From contig CM041465.1 in the NCBI GenBank assembly GCA_023213395.1, forward strand, positions 29,271,741 through 29,335,740: a stretch of 64,000 nucleotides of DNA, read 5' to 3'. The notes under the pieces are model-generated. The model saw only the letters and a program-made list of their open reading frames with translations, ran no database searches and was not told the origin of the DNA. Origin of the DNA: Cycas panzhihuaensis (Eukaryota; Cycadophyta). Shown piece after piece: positions 22,921-41,002 of the stretch. The position numbers were made by a program, and so were the translations under genes. How positions within the stretch are numbered: the stretch's first letter is position 1; each line of letters begins with the position of its first letter.

Positions 22921-23479
22921 CCTATAGACAAAAAAGGGTATAAGGATTTTTTACCTTCATAATACAAAATCATCATTACTAGAGATGTTATCTTTATGGA
23001 GATTGAAGATCAATTACTCATCCTTGACTCCAAGATGCCTTCATATCGATTTAATGATGCTACTAAATTTAATGTCTATATTCCAAAATTTATGGGGGGA
23101 GATACTTATCAATTACTCAAAATCTTAGAATCTAATAATAGAGCCCTAGAAGATACAAGTTGTGACTCCCAACTAATGTGTGTACATCCAATACCATCAT
23201 TTGAGAACATATAAGTTGATAATGGTAAAGCCATAGTAAAATGACCACCTTCTCCAACATTAGTGGCTAGCCCATCTTCTCCAGCATCTTTAACTTTGTA
23301 TATGCCAAGCATTTCACAAGATCCTTTTCAAGATCAAAATGAAGACAAAAAGGCTATAGAAATGAAAACCTTATTCCCAACTCAAGGTTTTCATGAAGCA
23401 TACATCTACATAAGGACATGTAACTAGATAAGATGGGCAAAACTGGCACTAGAAGTGCCCATAGATTAAGGATGTATGA

Positions 23480-24752
23480 ATCACTTTCCTTGAGCTTGAA
23501 CTAGAAGAACTACATCTTGCTCTTAATGAAGAGCCCCTAACATACCAAGAAGTTATAAAGCATGTATCTTGGAGAAATGCCACGAATGAAGAGTACCAAT
23601 CTCTTATCAAGAATGATACAAAGGAGCTTGTTGATCTACCACTTGGAAGAAAGGTAATTTAAAACAAATGGATGTTCAAAAACAAGTACAGATCATATGG
23701 CACCTTAGAAAAACATAAGGTGAGGTTGGTAGCAAAAGGATTTATGTAAAGAGAAGGCATTGATTATACTAAAATCTTTACTCCTACAATAAAGTGGCCT
23801 ACAATCAAAACTCTTATAGTCTTGGCTTCTCAATAAGATTAAAAAATCTATCAACTTGATGTTAAGACCACATTTCTCAATGGGGTCCTTAAATAAGAAA
23901 TTTACATGGCTTAGCCAAAAGGATATAGGATTTCTGGTTAGGAGCATAAGGTTTGTAGGCTCAGAAAGTCCTTGTACGGTCTAAAACAAGCCCCTTGTGC
24001 TTGGTTTACTAAGTTTTCTAAAAGAATGAGGCAACTTAGATATGAGGTTTGTGACTATCAAGATATTGATGCAAGACTATTTATCAAGTGCCAAAATGAT
24101 AAAGTCACTTACCTCTTAATCTTTATGGATGATATGCTAATAATGAGGAATAGTGAACAAGTAATCAACTAGCTGAAGAAGGACCTTACTAAAACATTTA
24201 AATTGTATGAACTCAGGTTAATGGAATATTACTTGGAAATTAAAGTAACTCAAAAGAATAGAAAAATCTTTCTCTCCTAAGAAAAATATATCAATAATCT
24301 TATAACAAAGTTTCAGTTGGAAGGTGCTCAACTAGTGTCTATACCCATGGAATCTAATGTTAAACTCTCAGCTAATGGTGATACTAGGGAGGTAGATGCA
24401 ATACTTTATAGGTAACTTGTAGGTAGTCTCATCTATATTACTAACACAAAGCTAGATATTACACACTCTATCAGTATTCTTATAAGATTCATGACAAATC
24501 CTAAGCATAATCACTGGTAAGCTATAATACGAGTGTTGAGTTACTTGAAGATGAATAGTAAATATGGTCTATTGTATGAACCCAATACAAAATTTAAACT
24601 TTATGCATATATAGACTCAGACTTTGCTAGAGATAAAGACATAGGAAGATCTATGTTTGGGTGTGTAATATTTCTTGGAATAGCACCAATATCATGGAGA
24701 TCCAATGATAGAAAATAGTTGTAGACTCAACTATCAAAGCTAAATATATTAC
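23480..24752 (+). pseudogene. Copia reverse transcriptase and first half of RNase H (element E)
   Basis: RT blocks in one frame: [51 protein letters not shown] (23955-24010) and FMDD at 24122-24133, where most Copia elements have YVDD. LVGSLIYITNTKLDITHSIS follows at 24420-24480. RNase H begins at about 24600 (YAYIDSDFARD, PISWRSNDRK) and is cut within TIKAKYIT at 24752 by element D. Expected Gln and Trp codons are often stops. Confidence 0.88.
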
Positions 24753-24972
24753 TATTGGAAAATATAACCTGCAATAAGATATTCACAAACATAACGAAAC
24801 ACACCTCCACAGGACCGAACGGTACCCTTAAGGTACCTCCATTGTATTAATAAAACATTACAACCTCCTTATATATGATACACAATATTGTGTATTTATA
24901 ATACAAGTCATATTGGAAGAGTAGGACCCACTTGCATGTGGGATAAATCAAATATACATTAATATTCTAACA
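24753..24972 (-). repeat. 3' LTR of element D
   Basis: Begins TATTGG on the plus strand (TG to TA change) and ends TTCTAACA. It is followed on the plus strand by CTCCCCCTTAA, whose complement is the element's polypurine tract. Confidence 0.92.
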
Positions 24973-24983
24973 CTCCCCCTTAA
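24973..24983 (-). promoter_or_regulatory. Polypurine tract of element D
   Basis: The minus strand reads TTAAGGGGGAG immediately before the LTR. It is clean and uninterrupted, in line with a young element. Confidence 0.85.
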
Positions 24984-25133
24984 TGTACATTTGGGTCATT
25001 TGTATTTGCAACGCTTTGTCCTTGGAAATGTCTTGAAAATGATGTCTTCAACTTGATCCTTGTCTTCAAACTTGTAGTGATGTCTTTGCTGTAGAATGAT
25101 GTCTTCATCTTGATTTATGTTTTCAATTCTATA

Positions 25134-26084
25134 CTAATGCCTTTGTAAGATGATATCCTCAGCTTGATTTACATCTTTAATTCTGTAGTAACAATGTTGA
25201 TGTAACTGCTCTAACAAGTGTAAATCGTGATTCTTTATTGTGGCTGGTCTGGTTTGAAGAAGAACTTGTAAGTAATCGTTTTCAATCACAACTTGCCTGT
25301 CATCATTATCCTGTATAAACTCTTGATCATCATGTACAACCGTGACTTCTTCAATCTTTGGAGCATAATCTTGATCGATTAGCATATTCTTTGAACTTGA
25401 ATCAATGCTTAAAGAAGGAACATCATCAATATAAGACTCATCCTTTATAGGATCATTAGATTCAATTTCTCTTGAAATCAATTCATCACTTTCAATGTCT
25501 TCATCTGTAATCTCATCAATGCATTCAACAGTAGAAGTTTCATCAGTACTCAAACATTCTTCATCTTGACATGCTGTTTTATCAGTGTTGATGATACTTT
25601 CTTCATTTGTTGTACCTGTACCATAACTAGCCTTAATTGCTTCTTCAATCATTCGTTGTGTTTCTTCAGGAGTTTGTTCAAATACTTCCCTTAGAAAATC
25701 CCAAGCTTCTTTAGCATTACTTGCATGTAGAATCATAGGAATAACAAAATGGAATTTGGAAGGAAGATCAACATCATTGAATGCAGCACGAATTATAATG
25801 AATGCTTTTCTAGCTTTCTTCTCAAGCATTTCCTTTTCTTCTTCATCATTAGGGATATCACATTCATCAGTAACAATCTTCCATAAACCTCTAGCTATGA
25901 ATAGATATCTCATTTTAATTGTCCAAAAGAAGTAGTCTTCACCATTGCACTTAGGTACTGGAAGAAGCGAATCCCTTAAGTAATATTCATTTGTTTCAGG
26001 AGCATATATAACCACATCATTATTCTCTATGATTGTAAATGCCATTTCCACATGCCACGTCCCCCTTTTAATCAATAAACTCAC
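25134..26084 (-). CDS. Gag-like protein with acidic tail (element D)
   Basis: An open frame of 316 codons, the longest in the window. An internal Met at 26045 (MAFTIIENNDVV) is the more likely start, because the first 13 residues look like leader. Residues about 40-150 form a Copia Gag N-domain (DUF4219/UBN2-like): LPVPKCNGEDYFFWTIKMRY, then KEAWDFLREVFEQTPEE. Residues about 155-275 are very rich in Asp, Glu and Ser. The end carries RIKDVNQAEDIILQ. After the TAG stop the same frame has two further variants of this unit (about 25125-25010), so the ORF was probably about 45 codons longer. There is no zinc knuckle. Function is inferred: capsid or packaging protein. Confidence 0.8.
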   Translation of the reverse strand: MSLLIKRGTWHVEMAFTIIENNDVVIYAPETNEYYLRDSLLPVPKCNGEDYFFWTIKMRYLFIARGLWKIVTDECDIPNDEEEKEMLEKKARKAFIIIRAAFNDVDLPSKFHFVIPMILHASNAKEAWDFLREVFEQTPEETQRMIEEAIKASYGTGTTNEESIINTDKTACQDEECLSTDETSTVECIDEITDEDIESDELISREIESNDPIKDESYIDDVPSLSIDSSSKNMLIDQDYAPKIEEVTVVHDDQEFIQDNDDRQVVIENDYLQVLLQTRPATIKNHDLHLLEQLHQHCYYRIKDVNQAEDIILQRH

Positions 26085-26089
26085 TTATC

Positions 26090-29000
26090 ATTGGTAGCTT
26101 GCCTATTAATCACTCTCAACAAATTTCCTCATGTCTCATATCTCACATCGTTGACTTTATCATCGTATCATTGCTTTATCATCGCCAAACAATCACATAG
26201 AATCCAAACACTCGCTTTACCAAACCAATGCCTCGTAAATCTCATAATGATCAAGGCACACACACTCCAACATGACTCATGTAACTCAATAAAGTTTGCT
26301 TCCTTGTAACTGAGGTAACTTCAACAAACTCAACATTCTTTGCTCATTAAATCAATTAAAGAACCCATCATCAAATATGCCTAAAATATGCTAGTAATCT
26401 CACATGTAACAAGTATTTGAAACACTTGCTTCACCATCAAATCAATGTCTAAGCCACATACATATCATAGAAATCATGCACATCTCATGTCACCATTCAA
26501 TTGCTGAGACACATACTTTACTTAATCACCTAAAACACAACTCATGCCACCACTCAACAATTTTTCTTCCCTACAACTCATGTATCTTCAACAAACTTAT
26601 TCTTCTTTGCATTTAGTCAATTAAAAAACATCATCAAAATATCCCTAATTTTGGCCTTAAATATGCCCAATAAACATCCAATCTTGTCAAGCATCTCATT
26701 GCCTCATATCTCTATATTCCTTGTCCTCAAATTAGCTTTATCATGTCCTCTTCTTTGCCCATAAAACTCTTTCATGAAATCACATTTCTAGAAGTACTAA
26801 AACGCCATATGCCACCCAACTCACTCATGCAAACATATGCATTACTGCTTCATCACCACATTATGACATCATCATAATAGCTCTCTCAAATAAAACACAT
26901 GTAAGAAAGCACCTAATCGCCATCCACCTCAAACCATCAATAACCACCCATAAAGTACCAAATACTCTCACATCAATATGACTTAATGTTGTCTCATGTC
27001 GCAAAAGTCCTCTCATATGTACAACACACGCATGATAACCCCAACAGACGCCTCATTATATTGCCTCACCACTTAGCTATTTATAACAATGTGCCCACTT
27101 GAATAGAGAACCATCTCCAATGATAAAAAAATCCACTTCGCCATACCATATTTTAATATGAAACTTTATAAAATATTTTTAAGCCACTTTAAAAGTATAT
27201 ACTTTTATCAAAATAAAATAAAGATAATAAAAAGGAGGTTATCAAATGATGATAAAGAATAACAACAAAAATGATACCAATGCATTAAGACAACTTCAAA
27301 CAAAGGAATCAAAATATCTAAAAAAAAAAATCAAAAGGGCAAACTAATTAAAAACAACTTCGAATATCAAAATGAATTGATAGTGTATTGGTGAAAAAGT
27401 ATGGAAGTCAAACTTTATATACATAAAGAATGCACATATAATAAGGTGATACGAAAATTAAAAAGATATTATTAAATATATAATAGCTGGGCAAAACTAT
27501 TTCGACAAATGATATATATAATCATGGAGCTGGTAAAATATATCACGCACTACGCAAAGACATAAAAAAAAAGGTGACAAGCGACATTAATAGTATCATT
27601 GTGATTATGTTATTATGGAGAGCGGCCAAAACGAAACTTGCAAGATACTACTGTAAAAAATCACCATACATCATCATACAAGCGACGATGCAAATACATA
27701 ATAGTGATGCGTAGAGATGCAAAAAACATGCAGCGTTTCAACAGGTAGATGCAGGGTACACAAATACATGTGGGTGACAAATATATCAGATCATATAGGG
27801 CACAAAATAACAACAGATGTAGATTATAACAAAAATATCCATACTCTGATATCGAATCCAGCGGGTAATTGATCTGCCTATGGATTTCCTTCACCGATCA
27901 GACCAGTCAATTGGAATTAATCCAATTTCACGTTCAAATCCAAGTTTCAGCTGCAAATAATTTCCTCAACATCTCTGTGAATTTGTGACTTACATATATA
28001 TCTTCTATGGCTGCAGGATTTGGCGTCTATATATGCAATGTCTCAATGCTCCAAGATTGAATAAATAAGACTCACTCGAGAGCAGGATGCGGGCATGGAC
28101 TTTACGTTAGGTGCATGGAAGGTCTTAACACAGATTTTTGAACAGCTCACGATGTCTCCACGAGTTAGTGACAGATGCGCAGATGAGGGCATAAGCAAAC
28201 AAACTAAATTCTCCACAGTTATGAAGGCAAGATGCGTAGATGAGGACACAAGAAAACAAACTGAATTCTCCACAGTTATGAGGGCAACAATGTTCTATCC
28301 TTACGCAATTCTCAAATTACTCAGGCCTCTGCCAAAAATACTTTGTGATCTCTGCAAAATTTTATGGTTGTAGATTGCTCTGAAGGTCTCTCCGTAATGT
28401 CATAATGTCTACGTTTCAATGGCCTTAAATGCACGTTCGACTACAATCTCCGTAACCAATGTTGATTTGCATAGTCTCTCAATCCACAACTCTCTTAATC
28501 CTCCGCAATCATAGTTCAAACATCAAACCCTTAGAGTATTTGACTCTTTGATCGATCCATGGATGTGCTTCACACAACCTCACAACACACGTTAGACTTC
28601 ACAGCTATCATGTAGAAGTGAACGGATCCCCAACAACAACAATTAGGGTTTTTGTTTCAACACCATTACGAACGAATGGAGTAACAAAACTTCTGTCACA
28701 GATGGCACCCACAAATAATTCTATGGAGCACTTCCTCATATGTCAGTAGATGTCGCTCAACTTTGGCAAACCTACAATAAATACACCAATAGGGTCTCCA
28801 TTGAATCTTGCATAGCCTGGAGACTCTCAAATATATTACTATAATAATTACTTTACGACATTGCAACTGGCTTCACGGGGTTTCTACACTCTCTGATTGG
28901 CGGGTTGACAAATGTCTATAGGGCATGTAAACTCAATGATATCTTCAACTAGAATGGGCATCAACAATTCTATGGATCCACCTTTTCGCACGCCAACCAA

Positions 29001-29097
29001 ACTCGATAGACCTCTCACAACAGAATTAGGGTTTCACCAATTCATTCGTCAGACCTCTCACAACCTTGGCAGACCTTAGCAGACCTCTCACAACCTT
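26090..29097 (-). other. Long leader of element D
   Basis: Three kb between primer site and Gag ORF. On the plus strand the part 26100-27060 is C/A-rich (many CATCA and CACAT words) and 27120-27560 is A-rich. The rest is mixed. Open frames here (26091-26309, 27661-27894, 28043-28373) are short and without family features. At 28150-28280 a segment of about 60-65 bp is duplicated (GATGCGCAGATGAGG and GATGCGTAGATGAGG copies). Confidence 0.6.
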
Positions 29098-29110
29098 AGC
29101 TCTGATACCA
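29098..29110 (-). promoter_or_regulatory. Primer binding site of element D
   Basis: The minus strand reads TGGTATCAGAGCT directly after the 5' LTR, a perfect 12-base match to the initiator-Met-tRNA site. Confidence 0.92.
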
Positions 29111-29330
29111 TGTTGGAAAACATAACCTGCAATAAGATATTCACAAACATAATGAAACACACCTCCACAGGACCGAACGGTACCCTTAAGGTACCTCCAT
29201 TGTATTAACAAAACATTACAACCTCCTTACATATGATACACAATATTGTGTATTTATAATACAAGTCATATTGGAAGAGTAGGACCCACTTGCATGTGGG
29301 ATAAATCAAATATACATTAATATTCTAACA
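29111..29330 (-). repeat. 5' LTR of element D
   Basis: Begins TGTTGGAAAAC on the plus strand and ends TATTCTAACA before the TSD ATTAC. It is about 98 percent identical to the partner LTR. In element sense a TATA-like stretch occurs near TACACAATATTGTG and ATTTATAATAC. Confidence 0.92.
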
Positions 29331-29335
29331 ATTAC

Positions 29336-29615
29336 TACTTATAAGATAAGCAAGGAGGTGATATGGCTTAGAAAATTATTGAATATATTAAATGCCACCC
29401 AAACAAGTTCTACTAACTTGCATGTAGATAATCAATCTATAATCCAAATGGCTAAAAACTCTATATTTCACAATCATACTAAACATATAAGCACAAAAGT
29501 CTATAGGATTAGAGAACTAGTCCATGATGGCATAATTCAACTAGAGTACTACCTCACAATAGATCAACTCGACAATATCTTTACCAAACCATTGAAGAGA
29601 GTGAAGTTTGAATAG
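29336..29615 (+). pseudogene. RNase H end of element E, right of nested element D
   Basis: Continues the RNase H interrupted at 24752, after the duplicated ATTAC: VIWLRKLLNILNATQ, LHVDNQSIIQMAKNSIFHNH, then DQLDNIFTKPLKR, the usual Copia pol C-terminus. It ends in TAG at 29613-29615, about 0.46 kb before the polypurine tract of E. Confidence 0.88.
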
Positions 29616-30072
29616 TTTTAAAGGTAACTCAGCCTTAAGGCCTCCATCTTTGACTAATTAAAGGAGATGACAATAAGACCATCATACTTTGTCTCATTTA
29701 TGAAAACCCCTTATGGGCACAAAAGGGCAAGAGTAAGTCTCTATCCAATTTGTGAAAACCTCTTATAGGTATGAAAGGATAAGGATTATATCATTTTAGA
29801 AAATTAAAAGCTATGAAAACCTAAAAAGGCATGGGGGATGACCAAATGATATATGGAAACTCAATAGATTTTAGTTACAAAATTCATTGTATTGATTGGA
29901 TATTTATCTTCATTTAAAAAGCCGCCTGAGCCAAGTTAGTAGATTAGAAAATTTGTGGGTTTTCTTTTCCATGAGGGTTTCCTACAAAAGTGTTATAGTA
30001 GTTTGTTTTGTAAGAGGCTCAAATGAAGACCTCATAGGATAGAATAAAATAGGATGAAATGACCTTCTACTA
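29616..30072 (+). other. 3' untranslated region of element E
   Basis: Noncoding between the RNase H stop and the polypurine tract. Two similar segments of the type TATGAAAACCCCTTATGGGCA occur near 29700 and 29750, suggesting a small local duplication. Confidence 0.6.
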
Positions 30073-30085
30073 TTAAGAGGGAGAT
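30073..30085 (+). promoter_or_regulatory. Polypurine tract of element E
   Basis: TTAAGAGGGAGAT lies directly before the TG of the 3' LTR. It is the plus-strand priming site and confirms orientation. Confidence 0.75.
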
Positions 30086-30383
30086 TGAAATGGGTTAATG
30101 GCACAAGGTTATTACATTAGTTGATTATTTCTAAAAAGGGTCTTAAGTAAACTTTAAATTAGATCACTTAAGTGAAATACACTTTCATGTGTATTATGTG
30201 TAATTTTATTTTACCTAACTCTAATGCTCCCTCTCTCAATATAAAAGTAAAAGCTCAATGGAAGAGGCTCATTCTTACCTCCCCATTTTGTGAGAGCTAC
30301 TATCTTTATCTTAAGTCTCTCTTGCTCCTATGTTTGCCTTTGTGTTTAGTGCATGGAGATGAAGGATAGATCCACTCTTTTCA
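30086..30383 (+). repeat. 3' LTR of element E
   Basis: Starts TGAAATGGG after the purine tract and ends TTTTCA before the TSD CCAAG (30384-30388). The sequence just after it (TGATATTAGAGCC) is the primer site of host element F1, not part of E. Confidence 0.88.
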
Positions 30384-32189
30384 CCAAGTGATATTAGAGC
30401 CATATTTATAATCAAATTTAAGAGGCTAAGAAGATATAGCTATAAGAAATAAGTAAAAGTTAAGGATTTTTTTTTCTATGGTAAATTTTTAAAAAATCCT
30501 TCCCTTACATTTCTTTCTATTTTCTATTCTATAATAGTTTTGCAAGTTCTACAATAGCTCTATAAAATTTACAATCTATTTTATAATAATTCTATAATAT
30601 GCTACAAGTGAATAACAAACCCTTCCATACCTTTCCCTTAGAGGTTAGGTGGAGACCCTATGTCAAGGGTCTATAAACATCATAGTGAATTGCCATTCTT
30701 GGCAAAGCACATATGGACATATGCCAATGCATGAAGTAAAGTAAATCACACTACTTACATAGGCCTAGACAATACTTGGCTATGGAAGTGAGCCTCTACA
30801 TATCTTTGAGTATATCATAGGATCTTTTCTAAGTTCCTCTTCCATACCTAGTATAGGTAAATTATTGATCATATATTATCTATAGTGTATTGGTTAGTGA
30901 TTAGCACTAAGAAGCTACCCTTTTTTAATATCTTATCATAGCTCTTATGGCTATAGAAATAGACATTTCTCCATTGTTAGTTCCCTAAGATATTAGGCTA
31001 AGTATTAGTATTGGTAAAGAAGTTTATCAAAAGGCCTACAGATTAAGTAAATTTATGTTACAGTCCAGTAAGATTCTTATTACACTATATATTATTGTAC
31101 TACCAGACTTTTAGAGACTACTATACTTCCACATATGACTATATTACCAAAGTGTTAAGATGATTGTATTTTTCATAAGGTGTTGCTAGAATAAGTTCAC
31201 TTTAATAAATTCTATAATTACAATAGTATAAAATTAATAACATTATAACATTAAAGTAGTAAGGACACTAAAGTAATTACAAACCTCTTCCTATATAAAC
31301 CTTTAATCTAGAGTTTAGTGTCCAATCTTTGAGTCTAACATCCACTCTTTAAAAAAAAAACAAAAACCCATAAGAGGCATCACTTGGTTTATAGGGCCAC
31401 CTTTATAAAGGCTTCTTGGATTTAAATGAAACCTACACTAGTAAACTTAGCAACCAAAAAGAAAAGGACAAGCCCACAACCAGAAGTTATCACCATCCAT
31501 GCATACATCATATTTTGATTATTATATTGTCTTGATTATTTTCTATTAGGTTAGCTTCAACTATTATTTTTGGAAAAAAAAATCTTAAAGGCACCTCATG
31601 GGACCCATTGCCTAAATTTTCATTTAAAATTCACTTACCCCATTTTGATGAGCTCTTTATGCTCATCTAAGTATACTAGGTTATTTTATTATATATTTTT
31701 TGGGCTCAATAAGCTATAGCCACCTCACCCTCTTTTTTCTTTTCTCTTATCCTTATGTCATTTCTTAATTCTTTAGTCCCCTTCTTTTTATATCTCCCTA
31801 AATTATTTATCATATTTTATCTTTCTAATCCCTTGTCATAGAATCCCCTTCTCCTTCAACAACTCACATTTATTCAAATGATGGTACTAACTTAAGTAAA
31901 TTGCACTACAACAACAAAGACCTAATTCATCTCAATGTAGAGTGATTTTTCCACCATACAGAAAAAGATCACCCAGATGTCAAGTAACATGCCTACATAT
32001 AAAGACTTTGTAAACATGACAACTAATATTATAAATTTGGTTACCCATATGGTTAACTAGACTTCTATTTCAAATTTGATAGAAATTTCAAACCAATGAT
32101 AATAACCCTCTCTAAACTAGGGCCCATAATAATAACCTTTCTATCATAAGGTCAATATATCTATATTTGATCTAGATTTAAATAAGGAT

Positions 32190-32450
32190 AATACAAAAAG
32201 ATAGATTAGTAAATTTGAGTCTTACTTTTCCCTTAACCCCATGTCTCTAGATGACTAATTAACTTTTTCCTCCATCTATTTGGATAGTAAAACATATTAT
32301 TAGTTCTAGTGGTATCAATAGGAGTACCCAAGCAATTAAACATGGATAAAATTTTATAGTAGATTTTTCAAATAATATGAGGATATGTGGAACTTGACTT
32401 TCTTTAGCCAACTAGCATGTTGGAGGAGACTATCATCAATAAAAGCCTAC
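32190..32450 (+). pseudogene. Gypsy Gag fragment (F1)
   Basis: Fragments ISKFESYFSLNPMS, then YEDMWNLTFFSQLA, line up with the clearer F2 Gag (SKLESYFILSPM, YEDTWSRLFF). Both follow the retrotransposon Gag core pattern. Stops break the frame repeatedly. Confidence 0.65.
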
Positions 32451-33439
32451 ACAAATAAATTACAAAATGTATAAAATTGAGTGAATCAGTCTCTTTATTA
32501 TCAAATACTCATTAAAATATATATAGTAGGGCTCAAGGAGCACATCTAAATGCATCTCGAAATAACATTGCCACTTAGCTTAAGACAAGTAATCATTATG
32601 GCCAAAGTAGTTAACGTTAAAATAATAGTAGAGTAAACATCAACTTTCTACTGAGAGCCCACATGGTACCAACATCCTCAACCAATAGATCTATATCACT
32701 AATGACCTCATCTCGTTGACTCATAATATCCTATAATATAGTGACCATAAATGGTAGAACCCTTCTCAACACTAGATCATATACTACCTATAGAAGCCCA
32801 TAGACATAAAGAAGCCAATGTATATATTTAATGCTTAGAATGATCGAGCCCCAATTATGGTAATGTTTATAAGGCAAAATATATGGTATTTACTATTGAT
32901 CCTAAATTATCCTTAAAAGAAATTTATGAATCTAACCATAAACTCGAAGAAGAGTCATCCTTATAACCTCCCTCTAACCTCAAGCCCAAGCTTAAAATAT
33001 CCTTATCTATCATTTTCTATACTACTTTTCCTAAACCATTGTGTGTTAAAGGCATCCTTTAGAAAACACCCATTATTATCATGATTAATGGTAGTATGTC
33101 ATTGAACATCATCGATATCACATTAGTTAGATAACTCAACTTATACATCATACCAAAAACTAAATTTACCTATTCTCTTCCAAGATACTATAAGTTTCAT
33201 TATGTGGGAATAATAAAGAGCTTGCATATTTAAATTAGAACTTACTATCTAGTTTTTGACTTCTATACCTTATTAATTAGAGGATGTAATACTATCATTG
33301 GGATCTAATAGCTCTAAACATTATCTTATTACTTTTGGTAAAATCCACATTGAGGAAAATGTTTTTACACAATCTAATTAGACTACCTTGTTTACACCTT
33401 TGATAAACTTACTTTAAAAGGACTCATTTTAGCAGTTGC

Positions 33440-34150
33440 AAGTTGTAAATGATGCCTTCAATAATTTGAAGGTAATCATGATATCCACCCTAGTCCTTAT
33501 TACCCCTAACTTCTCCTATCCCTTCTAACTAGAGTATAAAGCTTTAAGGCTCAGCTTTGGTGAGGTCTTAATGTAGAATCTCCATTCCATAGTAGTTGAG
33601 AGGCAAAAGCTCAAGGTCCATAAATCTAGTTTATTAACATACCAAAAATAAATTAAGTCCATTTTTCATGCCATATATAAGTGGAGACAAACTCTTCTTG
33701 GATCTAAATTCACTATTTTAATTGACCATCACAACCATTATCATCTTTTAAATTAGCTAGTTCTATCAAAAGAACTAAAAGAATAGACAAATTATCTTCA
33801 AGCCTTTAATTTTACCATTACTTACAAGAAATACAAAGAAAATATGGTTGTTGATTCTCTCTTCTACCTACACTTTAAACCTAATATTCACTCCATCTTC
33901 CATCATTAACTAATATGGTTAGAAAAACTAGCCTTAGATAACCACTCTTCACTTGACTATGATCATTGGGTTTCAAAAACTAACACCCAAAAATACTGGT
34001 ATATGCATCACAATCACCTATTATATCAGAACCATATTTTTGTTCATCTAATTTCCTTATTTATTCCTTATATTCTAGCAGAGTACCATTCCATCCCATT
34101 AGGAGGACATTTAAGATTTGACAAAATGTACCATCAAAGCTAGTCTAACC
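33440..34150 (+). pseudogene. Gypsy RT/RNase H and integrase zinc region (F1)
   Basis: One frame reads AFNNLKVIMIST, LTPNFSYPF-like and LSFGEVLM (RT thumb/connection), then IDHHNHYHLL (33720-33750) and FTITYKKYKENMVVDSL (33805-33860), the RNase H end. It continues with LLYQNHIFVHL and EYHSIPLGGHLRFDKMY (34085-34135), the HH half of the integrase HHCC zinc finger. There are many stops at expected Gln/Trp. The catalytic core and the rest are absent because Tat1 begins at about 34165. Confidence 0.75.
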
Positions 34151-34164
34151 TTTTATTGGTGAAT

Positions 34165-40796
<6,632 letters not shown>

Positions 40797-41002
40797 TGTA
40801 AAAGGTAATGTTTTGTCTAGTTTAATGTTTTATCTAAGATATCTAAAGTATCTTGTAAGGGTCATGCATCATTACCCCCTTTAATCTCATAATGAAAACT
40901 AGCACAATCTTATTAAGAGATTGTCATTTATCCTATACACTTTGAATTGTATTTATAGACTTACAAAAGATCAATAAAGACACAAGAGAGAATCCTTTTA
41001 AC
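40797..41002 (+). repeat. 5' LTR of element H
   Basis: 206 bp from TGTAAAAGG to TTTTAACA, set by the primer site 1 base downstream. The TAATGTTTTRTCTA block occurs twice at its start and once at the start of the element A LTR in element sense. Confidence 0.7.

Larger units (their letters stand above)
24753..29330 (-). mobile_element. Element D: young gag-only LTR retrotransposon inside E
   Basis: LTRs at 24753-24972 and 29111-29330 (220 bp each) differ at about 5 positions and are flanked by ATTAC (24748-24752 and 29331-29335). In minus orientation the order is 5' LTR, primer site (29098-29110), about 3 kb leader, one Gag-acidic ORF (26084-25134), polypurine tract (about 24973-24983), 3' LTR. 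No protease, RT, RNase H or integrase exists within its 4.58 kb, so it is non-autonomous by structure. It fits the published description of terminal-repeat elements carrying only gag (TR-GAG). Confidence 0.92.
18437..30383 (+). mobile_element. Element E: Ty1/Copia retrotransposon inserted at the F1 LTR/primer-site junction
   Basis: LTRs at 18437-18737 and 30086-30383 are flanked by CCAAG on both outer sides (18432-18436 and 30384-30388). Between them, in plus orientation, lie a 1.9-kb leader, Gag, zinc finger, protease, integrase, RT and RNase H, which is Copia order. The RNase H is interrupted by element D (24753-29330). The LTRs differ by about 22 positions in 300. The left LTR begins TA where the right copy has TG. 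I could not find a clear Met-tRNA primer site after the left LTR. Confidence 0.9.
30389..34160 (+). mobile_element. Element F1 internal region: chromovirus-type Gypsy, decayed
   Basis: Begins with a primer site (TGATATTAGAGC, 30389-30400) that joins the LTR at 17777-18434 when E is removed. The leader to about 31900 matches the leader of F2 (for example 30650-30790 with 47995-48180, and 31500-31680 with 48350-48530). A Gag core is readable at 32190-32450, RT/RNase H at 33440-33880 and an integrase zinc region at 33960-34140. Sequence between 32460 and 33430 is decayed. The element is cut near 34160 by Tat1. Confidence 0.72.

Noticed and set aside
26090-29097. Short ORFs in the D leader as extra element proteins
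   Set aside because: They are at most 92 codons, lie on both strands, and have no domain or composition bias beyond base content.
30389-30400. Primer site after the right LTR of E taken as evidence that E is part of a tandem array
   Set aside because: The CCAAG duplication on both sides of E shows the site belongs to the interrupted host element F1.
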